Assembly: GCA_002328495.1 (NCBI GenBank)
Contig: DCUJ01000007.1
Span: 1 to 64,000, forward strand
Origin: Sulfurospirillum sp. UBA2217
GTDB taxonomy: Bacteria; Campylobacterota; Campylobacteria; Campylobacterales; Sulfurospirillaceae
Direction: 5' to 3'
DNA: 64,000 nt
In this document: positions 18,245 to 25,975 of the stretch, one piece after another
How the letters are laid out: each line of letters opens with the position of its first letter
How positions within the stretch are numbered: the first letter of the stretch is position 1
The notes under the pieces: generated by a model
Told to the model about the DNA's origin: nothing
Database searches by the model: none
The model's input: only the letters and a program-made list of their open reading frames with translations
Made by a program: the position numbers and the translations under genes

Positions 18245-18485
18245 TTCACTTCTTTTGTGGGGCTGACATGGCTTCGACAGGAGTAGTTTTAGCTTATGAT
18301 TGCATGCCGCGAGTGAGAGCCTAGCGTTACACAACTCTCAAACAATAACTGCTAACAACAGTAACTATCGTCCCGCTTACGCTGTAGCGTAAGTTTAACA
18401 AATAGCGGACTGCTTCCCCCTTTAATGCTATCTAAGGAGGACTGGGAAGTATCATAGCCATGATAGCTATATTACATGAACGCCT

Positions 18486-18495
18486 TTACATGTAA
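18486..18495. repeat. TTACATGTAA copy inside ssrA
   Basis: Lies in the 5' arm and loop of a predicted hairpin in the pseudoknot region of the tmRNA, a place under structural constraint. The hairpin arm supplies the first three bases of the palindrome. Confidence 0.85.
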
Positions 18496-18618
18496 CGAAG
18501 TTAAAGGCTCGTCTTGTGTAGCTTTCTGATTGTCGTGCGAAGCAAGATTAAACACAATCAACAATATCTAAGCATGTAGACGTCATAGGTGGCTATTTTT
18601 GGACTGGGGTTCAATCCC

Positions 18619-18632
18619 CCACAGCTCCACCA
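18619..18632 (+). repeat. attL: 14-bp direct repeat at the ssrA 3' end
   Basis: CCACAGCTCCACCA, the last 14 nt of ssrA, recurs exactly at 23247-23260. The pair brackets about 4.6 kb that contains an integrase remnant, as expected for site-specific integration into tmRNA. The gene is restored at this end. Confidence 0.85.
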
Positions 18633-18733
18633 ACTTTACTTTCAAGAGAATCCATAAGAACATAGAAGCCTCATTAAATAGGGCTTCTATGCTTCATTGG
18701 TATTCATACAAATTCATTGACTTCCAATATTTT

Positions 18734-18784
18734 TTACGGTAGTATTAACGGTATAGCCATTTATAACAAAAGTGCGTACCGTAA
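18734..18784. repeat. TTACGGTA arm-type repeats before the integrase
   Basis: TTACGGTA at 18734-18741, TAACGGTA at 18746-18753 and the inverse TACCGTAA at 18777-18784. The same octamer is at 23175-23182, about 65 bp inside attR. Their placement fits integrase arm-binding sites. The inverted copy overlaps the integrase ribosome-binding region, which would permit autorepression. Confidence 0.6.
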
Positions 18785-18786
18785 AA

Positions 18787-19152
18787 ATGCCTAGAATTGT
18801 AAAACCTCTCACAGATACCGAAATAAAGCTCGCTAAACCAAAAGACAAATTGTATAAATTAAGTGATGGACAAAATTTATTTTTTGTCGTTCAGCCTAAT
18901 GGTACTAAGTTCTTTCGATATGGCTATGCTTTTCAAAACAAACGAAAATCTATGTCATTTGGTACATATCCCGATATATCGCTTAAAGATGCTAGAGCGC
19001 AACGTGAGCAAGTCAAGCAACTCTTAAAACAAAATATTGACCCTATTCAAAACAAGCGAAATCAAAACTTAACGACATTCAAAGAGGTCGCCACAAAATG
19101 GCTAGCCATAATGGAGCATGAATGGAAGCCTATAATAGCTTTCCTTGACTAA
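18787..19152 (+). pseudogene. Truncated P4-type tyrosine integrase (N-terminal domain only)
   Basis: About 121 aa from ATG 18787. It has the arm-binding (DUF4102) domain: PLTDTEIKLAKPKDKLYKLS, YGYAFQNKRKSMSFGTYPDI and SLKDARAQREQVKQLL. It enters the core-binding domain (TFKEVATKWLAIMEHEW) and then stops. The catalytic domain with the R-H-R-Y residues is missing, while P4-type integrases run about 400 aa. The island therefore cannot excise by its own enzyme. A GTG at 18772 in the same frame is less likely as a start. Confidence 0.85.
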
Positions 19153-19179
19153 CTGTATCTTTTAGGATACAATAATCAC

Positions 19180-19476
19180 ATGTACAAGATCAAACAAACA
19201 GAAATTTTTTCAAAATGGCTACATAAGCTCAAAGACATTAAAGCTAAAGTTGCAATTCTTCGACGCATTGAGCGGATGAGACAAGGAAACTTTGGCGATG
19301 TAAAAGCTGTAGGTGACGATGTTAGTGAAATGCGCTTAGATATTAGTGCGGGATACCGTGTCTATTTTACAAAGCATTACGATGAGATTGTATTTTTATT
19401 GAATGGTGGGGATAAATCAACCCAGAGTAAAGATATTGAAAAAGCAAAAGAGATAGCAAAGGAATTACAAAAATGA
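19180..19476 (+). CDS. RelE/ParE-superfamily toxin (HigB-like)
   Basis: A 98-aa toxin candidate of the putative addiction module killer type: IFSKWLHKLKDIKAKVAILRRI, then GDVKAVGDDVSEMRLDISAGYR and VYFTKHYDEIVFLLNGGDK. RelE-fold toxins cut mRNA at the ribosome. The gene precedes its antitoxin and overlaps it by 4 bp (ATGA), the usual order for this subfamily. It sits inside the ssrA island, where it would stabilise the element. Confidence 0.9.
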   Translation: MYKIKQTEIFSKWLHKLKDIKAKVAILRRIERMRQGNFGDVKAVGDDVSEMRLDISAGYRVYFTKHYDEIVFLLNGGDKSTQSKDIEKAKEIAKELQK

Positions 19477-19748
19477 CAACAACCACATTTGATATAGCAG
19501 AATACCTTGATAATAAAGAAGTTATTGCAGAATATTTATCTCAAGTCTTAGCCGATGGTGATACGGATGAATTTTTACAAGCTATCGGACATATTGCAAA
19601 AGCAAAAGGTATGTCTCAAATAGCTAAAGATACAGGGCTTGGAAGAGAAAGTCTTTATAAATCATTTAGAGATGGGGCAAGCCCAAAATTTGAAACGGTA
19701 ATGAAAGTAATGCACTCACTTGGTGTTCAATTACGAACAACGGCTTGA
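19473..19748 (+). CDS. HigA-like antitoxin (addiction module antidote, XRE-type)
   Basis: A 91-aa protein that begins FDIAEYLDNKEVIAEYLSQV, a hallmark of the antidote family. A helix-turn-helix follows: SQIAKDTGLGRESLYKSFRD, ending SPKFETVMKVMHSLGVQL. It neutralises the toxin and probably represses the pair. It overlaps the toxin stop by 4 bp. Confidence 0.9.
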   Translation: MTTTTFDIAEYLDNKEVIAEYLSQVLADGDTDEFLQAIGHIAKAKGMSQIAKDTGLGRESLYKSFRDGASPKFETVMKVMHSLGVQLRTTA

Positions 19749-19840
19749 ACATCATTTTGAAAAATATCCCTCTTGAGGCACAACTGCGGTGGAATAGGTT
19801 TGTCTATTCTAAGACATATTTATAGTTTTTTCTATCTATA

Positions 19841-19928
19841 TTTTCACGATAACAAATAATACAATGTCTATTTAAAGCACCTATTTACAGTGATTTTAAA
19901 AATAAATTTGGTTATCAACATCCCACCA
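19841..19928 (+). repeat. Internal att-like repeat (diverged copy of the attR end)
   Basis: This 88-bp stretch aligns with 23173-23260 at roughly 80-85% identity by eye, sharing CTATTTACAG, GATTTTAAAAA and TTTGGTT, and ending in a degenerate core (CATCCCACCA). It lies in the 348-bp gene-free gap (19749-20096), whose only other feature is the ravA promoter. It suggests two adjacent elements, or an older end followed by insertion of ravA-viaA. Confidence 0.75.
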
Positions 19929-20032
19929 TTTAAGGAATTTCAATCCCTCTCGAACAATCTCAAAAACCTCATAAAATTGAGAAAATACCTCATTTTTATG
20001 TTGCTTTTTTGATAATCTCAGCCTGTTTTACA

Positions 20033-20038
20033 TATAAT
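20033..20038 (+). promoter_or_regulatory. -10 box for ravA-viaA
   Basis: TATAAT lies 58 nt before the ATG at 20097. AAGG at 20092 region precedes the start. Confidence 0.5.
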
Positions 20039-20096
20039 GCTCATTGAATCAATAGCTCAACATCAAAAAATATTTCTCAACAAGGTATAAATACAT

Positions 20097-21662
20097 ATGC
20101 TTAAACTCAAAAATAGAATCATAAAAATATTAGAATCATTAAATGAGAATATTCACGAAAGAGATGAAGTTATTTCAGTAGCTTTTTTATCTGCACTAGC
20201 AGACCAAAATATATTTTTATTTGGACCTCCTGGTACTGCAAAAAGTTTAATTTCAAGAAGACTAGCAAAAGTTTTTCAAAATGAAAACTATTTCGAATAT
20301 CTTATGCAAAAGTTTAGTACTCCAGAAGAAGTTTTTGGACCAGTTTCTCTTAGTGAATTAAAAAAAGACAATTATGTAAGAAAAACCGATGGTTATTTGC
20401 CTAATGCAGAGTTTGCTTTTTTAGATGAGATTTGGAAATCAAGTCCAGCTATTTTAAATACATTGTTGACGATAATAAATGAAAAAAAGTTTCGTAATGG
20501 TTCGGAAGTAAAAAATGTACCTTTAAAAGTTTTAATATCCGCATCAAATGAGACCCCACCTAATGGACAAGGTTTAGAAGCTCTTTATGATAGATTTTTA
20601 ACAAGGCTTTACGTCCCACCGATGGAAAATAAACAAAATTTTGAGTTTTTATTGCAGTCTAGTTCTACAACTTCAGAGATAAATATCAGTGAAGATTTAA
20701 TGATTAAAAATACTGAATGGGAAGAATGGAAAAAGAAAATAGAAACTGTAAAACTGTCCAAAGAAACATTAAATGTTATACATGACATTAGACTTCAATT
20801 TGAAGCAAAAGGTAAAAGTTTAGATATTTATGTTTCAGATAGAAGATGGCAAAAAGCATCAATGCTTTTAAAAGCAGCAGCTTTCTTTTGTGACAGAAGT
20901 GAGACAAATTTAGCCGACACATTACTTCTTCGTCATTGTCTGTGGACAACAAATGAAAATCGAAAAGAGATTATTAATATAGTCGAAGAAGCAGTCAGAA
21001 AAAGTGGCTTTGAAACAGGAATGAGTTTACAGAATATAGATAAAGACAAAGAAGCTTTGGAAAAGGAAATAGAAAAGGAAATATATCATTCTAGTGATAT
21101 ATATGAAACTGTAAAACTAAATGGGAATAAACAATATTTTAAAAGCACTATTGAATATTCAAATAGTCATCATGGTAACAAAGATAAAGTAGATTTTTAT
21201 ATCCCTTATACTGAATTGAAAGGTACCAGTGAATTTCATCCCGTTGATGCACAAGGCAATGCTCTAAAATGGATACGATGTTCATTTGACAAACAAGGTA
21301 CCTGTAGTATTAAGTATAACAAGAACGGAAAACAAGATGCATATTATTTAAATAGCAATAGTTATTGGGAAAATTGGTATAAATTTCAACCCAAAATTCT
21401 ATTTCACAAAGGTGATAAAAAAGATGGAGTTAATGAAAGACTGATTGAATCTTTAAAATTAGCAGTTAATGAACTAAAAGAAAAAATAGAAAAAATGCTT
21501 CAACAGATAGATTCAAAATTTCTAATGTTTCAAAAAGAGATTGACACTCCGTTTATAAAAGAAGAGATTCAAAAGATTGCATTAGAAAGTATTTTATCGC
21601 AGCAAGAAGATATGAGATTGAGACTTAAAGATTGTGAACGACTTGAAAGCTTAGTTAAATAA
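20097..21662 (+). CDS. ravA: MoxR-family AAA+ ATPase RavA
   Basis: A 521-aa AAA+ chaperone-like ATPase. Walker A is GPPGTAKS (about 44-51), then RavA-specific LMQKFSTPEEVFGPVS, Walker B FAFLDEIWKSSPAILNTLLT (about 107-126), sensor 1 SASNE and the Arg-containing ALYDRFLTRL. These closely match the RavA subgroup. In E. coli, RavA works with ViaA and binds the lysine decarboxylase LdcI through a C-terminal LARA domain; here the region about 330-430 does not obviously resemble LARA, so the client may differ. AT-rich codon use contrasts with the neighbours. It is the cargo of the ssrA island, 2 nt before viaA. Confidence 0.92.
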   Translation: MLKLKNRIIKILESLNENIHERDEVISVAFLSALADQNIFLFGPPGTAKSLISRRLAKVFQNENYFEYLMQKFSTPEEVFGPVSLSELKKDNYVRKTDGYLPNAEFAFLDEIWKSSPAILNTLLTIINEKKFRNGSEVKNVPLKVLISASNETPPNGQGLEALYDRFLTRLYVPPMENKQNFEFLLQSSSTTSEINISEDLMIKNTEWEEWKKKIETVKLSKETLNVIHDIRLQFEAKGKSLDIYVSDRRWQKASMLLKAAAFFCDRSETNLADTLLLRHCLWTTNENRKEIINIVEEAVRKSGFETGMSLQNIDKDKEALEKEIEKEIYHSSDIYETVKLNGNKQYFKSTIEYSNSHHGNKDKVDFYIPYTELKGTSEFHPVDAQGNALKWIRCSFDKQGTCSIKYNKNGKQDAYYLNSNSYWENWYKFQPKILFHKGDKKDGVNERLIESLKLAVNELKEKIEKMLQQIDSKFLMFQKEIDTPFIKEEIQKIALESILSQQEDMRLRLKDCERLESLVK

Positions 21663-21664
21663 AT

Positions 21665-23167
21665 ATGGAAAAAAATATTATTGATGATTTGTCAAAAAAA
21701 TTTTCAATTGTAGAGAAATCTACGATAAAAGAAAAGCTTTTAGCAGAAATTCAAAAATGGAAAAAGGAGACTATTAAAGCGCTTAATCTCAATAATCCAT
21801 TCTATCAAAATATGCTTGCTCTAAAAAGTGCAAAACAGGAATTAGTACAAGGTAATACATTTATCTCATCTATTGAACAAGACTTGTCCGATTTTAAATC
21901 ATTGGAAAAAATGACTAAAATTGATACTAACGACAAATTTTGGAATACAGAGCTTGAAAAACTAAAAAATATGGAAAACAAACTTACCTCAAAAAGTAAC
22001 GAGAGTAAGTTGAAAATTGTAAATAAAAAAAATGATATTCAAACAAAACTTGAAGAAGATAGAAAAACTTGTCGCACACTTTTACAAGAGCAATGGCAAA
22101 AATCATTAGATAAAGCACATATGGCTTGGGAACTGGAGTCTATTGAAAAATATAGGCAAGAGTTGCTGAAAAAGTTTGAAGAGTGGCTTAAATTAGTTCA
22201 GCAAGTTGATAAATTTTTTTCTGAATTATCTATCGATACGGGAGTTCTTTTTGACCTTTCTAAGGGGAATATTTCATTCTCTAATATAGAACAATTAAAA
22301 AAATGGGTCGAATATATTGCTAAAGATGATGGGGTAAAACAACTTTGTGATTTACTCGGTCGCCTAAGAAGAGCAGAAATAACATCCAGACAAGAGTTAG
22401 TGAAAACAATTGAACATGTCAAAGAATTTGTACCTGATATAAATTCAAAAGAGGAAATAGTAGGCATCCGTTTAGGTCGGGAGATTGAACATGCTTTACC
22501 ACATGAATTAGCACTCTTAGCAAATGAAGAGACGTCTATTTTATTTGATATGAAATATATTGAAGGACGACTTATGTGTTTTGATATGGAAGGTATAGGA
22601 GAGAATCATTTTGAAATAGAACACGAAGAACTTATTGAAACTGAGGAAGAAGAAAAATTAGGACCTATTATTATTTGTGTCGATACAAGTGGCTCAATGA
22701 GTGGAAGTCCTGAAACCATTGCAAAAGCAGTTACTTTATATATGGCAACAAGAGCAATATCACAAAAAAGAAATTGTTTATTAATCAATTTTTCTACGGG
22801 AATTGAAACATTAAATATGTCTGGGACAATGGGATTAGAAAAAGTTATTGAGTTTTTAAAAAAATCATTCTATGGCGGAACAGATGTTGGTCCTGCATTA
22901 ACTTATGCTTTGGATATGATGAAGGAAAATGAATATCAAAAATCAGACTTATTAGTAATTTCAGATTTTATAATGCCTTCATTGCCTGGGCAATTAGTAG
23001 AAAAAATCAAAATATCTAAAAAAGAGAACAATAAATTCTATTCCCTTGCCATTGGAAATCTTTTTTTAGAGCAAGGATTAAAAGATATATTTCATGAAGA
23101 ATGGATATATAATCCAAATAATAGTAGTATTCATTCAATTAAAGGGATGATTGATTCAATACAATAA
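21665..23167 (+). CDS. viaA: VWA-domain partner ViaA
   Basis: A 500-aa partner that stimulates the RavA ATPase. The N-terminal two thirds are helical and Lys/Glu-rich with coiled-coil character. A C-terminal von Willebrand A domain occupies about 335-480, with the MIDAS motif DTSGSMSGS, a distal Thr in GGTDVGPAL, and Asp in VISDFIMPSLP. The match to ViaA (VWA last, GGTD, ISDF) is strong. It begins 2 nt after the ravA stop, so the two are surely cotranscribed. Confidence 0.9.
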   Translation: MEKNIIDDLSKKFSIVEKSTIKEKLLAEIQKWKKETIKALNLNNPFYQNMLALKSAKQELVQGNTFISSIEQDLSDFKSLEKMTKIDTNDKFWNTELEKLKNMENKLTSKSNESKLKIVNKKNDIQTKLEEDRKTCRTLLQEQWQKSLDKAHMAWELESIEKYRQELLKKFEEWLKLVQQVDKFFSELSIDTGVLFDLSKGNISFSNIEQLKKWVEYIAKDDGVKQLCDLLGRLRRAEITSRQELVKTIEHVKEFVPDINSKEEIVGIRLGREIEHALPHELALLANEETSILFDMKYIEGRLMCFDMEGIGENHFEIEHEELIETEEEEKLGPIIICVDTSGSMSGSPETIAKAVTLYMATRAISQKRNCLLINFSTGIETLNMSGTMGLEKVIEFLKKSFYGGTDVGPALTYALDMMKENEYQKSDLLVISDFIMPSLPGQLVEKIKISKKENNKFYSLAIGNLFLEQGLKDIFHEEWIYNPNNSSIHSIKGMIDSIQ

Positions 23168-23172
23168 ATAAT

Positions 23173-23260
23173 TTTTACGGTAATAAATAATATAATATCT
23201 ATTCAAAATACCTATTTACAGCGATTTTAAAAATTAATTTGGTTGTCCACAGCTCCACCA
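23173..23260 (+). repeat. attR end of the ssrA island
   Basis: Ends in CCACAGCTCCACCA (23247-23260), identical to the ssrA 3' terminus, and carries one TTACGGTA (23175-23182). The 88-bp block is the better-preserved partner of 19841-19928. The core host sequence resumes at 23261. Confidence 0.85.
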
Positions 23261-23276
23261 TAAAAGAAGTTATCTT

Positions 23277-24200
23277 TTAAAAAAACTCCAAATCATCTTC
23301 ACCTTCATCACTGTTTGCGGGAGCAAACATCATCTCAAATTGGATGATGCTTGAGAGGAGTGATGCGTCCAAATAGTGAATATCCACCGCTGTTTTTTCT
23401 TCCAAAACACTTTTCGTCCATGCAATCAAATCTTCCACAATCGCTTTTAAGATAACCAAAATAGCGCCTTTTTTTGCATGCGTTGGCAATTCGTGAAGAT
23501 GTACTTCTAAAAAATCTGAGAGCTTTGAGAGGCTAAAACCTAAGTCTCGAAACTCTGAATTTTTTTCCAAAATAACCGCATACGCGCGTAAATTTTCATT
23601 GACTCCTGAAAAGTACGCTTCATTGTGTTCAATGTGACGTTCTTGCACCGCATCAAAAAGGTCTTGACATGATTCTAAAATATCTTGTATATCAAGCTCA
23701 TCGATGCTTCCCTCCTCGCAAAACGCTTCTGCGGAAATTTTTTGCTCTTCTTTGTAGTGCATTTTTGCCATATCTTGGTGAATGACCTCAGAGTCATAGA
23801 TGTAAAAATCCTCTTTAGACTCACCCTCTTTGGAAAAGGACTCATAAACAAATTGTTCAATGCTTGCCAAATTTTTACCAAAGCGGTCATTTTCTTCCAG
23901 ATGGGTTTTATTCCACTCTTTACACAGAGTAAAATAGAGCGTGTAAAACTCTTTAAGATTTTCAACAGGAATATGTTTTTCCCGATGCGCTTTTGCACCT
24001 TCTTGCACGTAAGCATGAGCACGCTTGATATCGGAGAAAATGTAAACGGTCAGTTTAGAAACCGCCATATTGTGGTTTTTTGCCACCGCTGGGTCTGCTA
24101 GATAACGCTTTAATCTTGGGTCATCCATAATAAATTTTTCAAAAGGAAGTACCACACTATCGACTAAAGATTCAAGACTTTTGATACTAATACCCATCAT
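23277..24200 (-). CDS. Uncharacterised protein with a C-terminal domain shared with the 29852-31327 protein
   Basis: About 307 aa, acidic, soluble and helical, with no family recognised. Residues about 225-300 (FRDLGFSLSKLSDFL...VEDLIAWTKSVLEEKTAVDIHYLDASLLSSIIQ) align with the C-terminus of the receiver/PAS protein 6 kb away. Both end in an acidic tail closed by Phe (DDLEFF here). I chose ATG 24200, with AAGGGAA just upstream, over the ORF start at 24245. It is divergent from ycaO, and a TTACATGTAA copy lies 8 nt before the start. A signalling or adaptor role is possible. Confidence 0.75.
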   Translation of the reverse strand: MMGISIKSLESLVDSVVLPFEKFIMDDPRLKRYLADPAVAKNHNMAVSKLTVYIFSDIKRAHAYVQEGAKAHREKHIPVENLKEFYTLYFTLCKEWNKTHLEENDRFGKNLASIEQFVYESFSKEGESKEDFYIYDSEVIHQDMAKMHYKEEQKISAEAFCEEGSIDELDIQDILESCQDLFDAVQERHIEHNEAYFSGVNENLRAYAVILEKNSEFRDLGFSLSKLSDFLEVHLHELPTHAKKGAILVILKAIVEDLIAWTKSVLEEKTAVDIHYLDASLLSSIIQFEMMFAPANSDEGEDDLEFF

Positions 24201-24252
24201 TTCCCTTTTACATGTAACGTTTTTAGCTTGGCAAAATTGTAGCATATTTGGC

Positions 24253-24258
24253 TATAAT
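24253..24258 (+). promoter_or_regulatory. Extended -10 box for ycaO
   Basis: TTGGCTATAAT, an extended -10, lies 78 nt before the ycaO ATG. Confidence 0.55.
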
Positions 24259-24335
24259 CTTTTTTTACACATTCGGATTGTACTCGCTCTTTCTCAAGCA
24301 ATTCCCACCCCGAGTCACACTTTACAAGGAAACCT

Positions 24336-25958
24336 ATGAATATACTCTCAAAAAATGCCCCGCTTGAAACTTCTATTGCACATATGGAAACGATTTTAAA
24401 CGAGCTTAATTGTGGCATAAGCTTTGCACTCGAAAAACACCCCCTTAAAAACTGTTACTCCATCAACCTTTCTTCCACCCAAGCACCCAACCATATCTAT
24501 TCCAATGGCAAAGGCTCTCTCTCCCTTGCCTCAAAAGCCAGCGCACTGGGTGAATACATTGAACGCCTCCAAACCAACAACTTTTTTATCGACTTTTATC
24601 TCCCTAACCGTGCGTATTATCCTGACCAAAAAGTGTTTGAATTGGGTGGTGATTACCTCAATGCCTCTTTACGTAGTCTCTACAACCCAGACAATGAAAT
24701 GAGCGATGAAGATTTTGTAGATTTTAACAGTGACTATGAAGACAAAGTGATTGCCCTTCCTTTTCAAAGCCTTTTTGCAAATGAAGAGGTTTATTTCCCT
24801 CTCAATATTTTGAGCAATTTGTATGTCAGCAACGGACTGGCAAGTGGAAACACGCCTGATGAAGCTAAAGTACAAGCCTTAAGTGAAATTTTTGAGCGTT
24901 ATGCCAAACTTGAAATCATCAAAAATGGCTACGCCCTTCCCACGTACCCAGATGCCATCATCGAAGCTTTTCCGAAATTACATGCTGATTTGCTTGAGCT
25001 TAGAAGTGCTGGCTTTATCGTTGAAATTCTTGATGCCTCTTTGGGTGGAAAATTCCCCGTGACCGCCATCTCCCTTATCAATCCACGCAACGGCACGCTC
25101 TTTGTTTCATTTGGAGCACACCCCATTTTAGAAGTGAGCTTGGAGCGCACCATGAGTGAGCTGATGCAAGGACGAGGGATTGAAAACCTTGACGCGTTTG
25201 AGATGCCAACGTTTGATATGAGCATCGTGGAAGATAGTTTCAATCTCGAAGCACATTTTATTGATTCCAATGGAAAAATAGGCTTTGGCTTTTTAGCAGC
25301 GACGAAAAGTTTTGCGTACACTTCATGGAACTATCAAGGAAAAGGAAGTGCACAAGAGTACGCTTTTTTATGTGATATCGCAAAATCCATGGGCAAAGAG
25401 ATTTATCTAAGAGAATACACCTACCTAGACTTCTACTCTTGCCAAATGCTCATTCCTAGTATCTCTGAGGTTTACCCTATCGAAGATATGGTTTATCAAA
25501 ATCGCAACAGCGGTAAGTTTATCCGAAACGATGTGCTTGATTTTGCAAGGGCTGAGCATGAGCGTTTACTGGATGCCATCCAACCTTTGGAAGATTCACT
25601 CAATATGGAAAAATACATCGGGGTAATTTTTGAGAAAAACTTTCAGATGTGTGAGCTTAAAGCACAAGTGCATATGCTTTTAGAAAATTATGAAGAAGCG
25701 AGCGCATTTTTGGCATTGAGTGAACATCCCCTGCGTACCCTTTTGTGTGAGATGATTCTTTTAAAAGAGCAAGAACTCGTCTTTGCGGAGTACGAGCGTT
25801 CCTTGTGGGATATTTTTGGAAAAGAAAACGTTGAAAGAGCCTGCGATATCTTAGAGGGCAAAGCGTACCTCATCGACATTGCCCTGCATCCACACTACAT
25901 CAATATGCTCGATATGTACGATAAACTTGAAATTAAAAAAGCAAAAATGCTTGCTTAA
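24336..25958 (+). CDS. ycaO: YcaO-domain protein
   Basis: A 540-aa protein of the E. coli YcaO type, an ATP-dependent cyclodehydratase-fold protein that in E. coli assists RimO-dependent methylthiolation of ribosomal protein S12. Landmarks: SINLSSTQAP near the N-terminus, GKGSLSLASKASALGEYIERL (first ATP/Mg site), ASGNTPDEAKVQALSEIFERYA (second), and a helical C-terminal extension with TPR-like character. rimO lies in this window at 45.8 kb, consistent with the S12 link. No RiPP precursor is seen beside it, arguing against an azole synthesis role. Confidence 0.88.
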   Translation: MNILSKNAPLETSIAHMETILNELNCGISFALEKHPLKNCYSINLSSTQAPNHIYSNGKGSLSLASKASALGEYIERLQTNNFFIDFYLPNRAYYPDQKVFELGGDYLNASLRSLYNPDNEMSDEDFVDFNSDYEDKVIALPFQSLFANEEVYFPLNILSNLYVSNGLASGNTPDEAKVQALSEIFERYAKLEIIKNGYALPTYPDAIIEAFPKLHADLLELRSAGFIVEILDASLGGKFPVTAISLINPRNGTLFVSFGAHPILEVSLERTMSELMQGRGIENLDAFEMPTFDMSIVEDSFNLEAHFIDSNGKIGFGFLAATKSFAYTSWNYQGKGSAQEYAFLCDIAKSMGKEIYLREYTYLDFYSCQMLIPSISEVYPIEDMVYQNRNSGKFIRNDVLDFARAEHERLLDAIQPLEDSLNMEKYIGVIFEKNFQMCELKAQVHMLLENYEEASAFLALSEHPLRTLLCEMILLKEQELVFAEYERSLWDIFGKENVERACDILEGKAYLIDIALHPHYINMLDMYDKLEIKKAKMLA

Positions 25959-25975
25959 AAATCTTTACATGTAAC

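Larger units (their letters stand above)
18259..18632 (+). ncRNA. ssrA: tmRNA (ssrA)
   Basis: Rescues stalled ribosomes by acting as tRNA-Ala and then as a short mRNA. The 5' end GGGGCTGACATGGCTTCGAC and 3' end GGGGTTCAATCCCCC...CCACCA form the tRNA-like half; GGGGCTG pairs with CAGCTCC, and CCA is encoded. The tag frame 18351-18392 reads ANNSNYRPAYAVA and ends in TAA, which fits known ssrA tags (ANN start, hydrophobic Ala end). A hairpin GCCTTTA/TAAAGGC (18482-18508) in the pseudoknot region holds a TTACATGTAA copy. The 3' end is the integration site of the island that follows. Confidence 0.97.

Noticed and set aside
18633..23246. Prophage
   Set aside because: The interval has no structural, lysis or replication genes; only an integrase fragment, a toxin-antitoxin pair and ravA-viaA.
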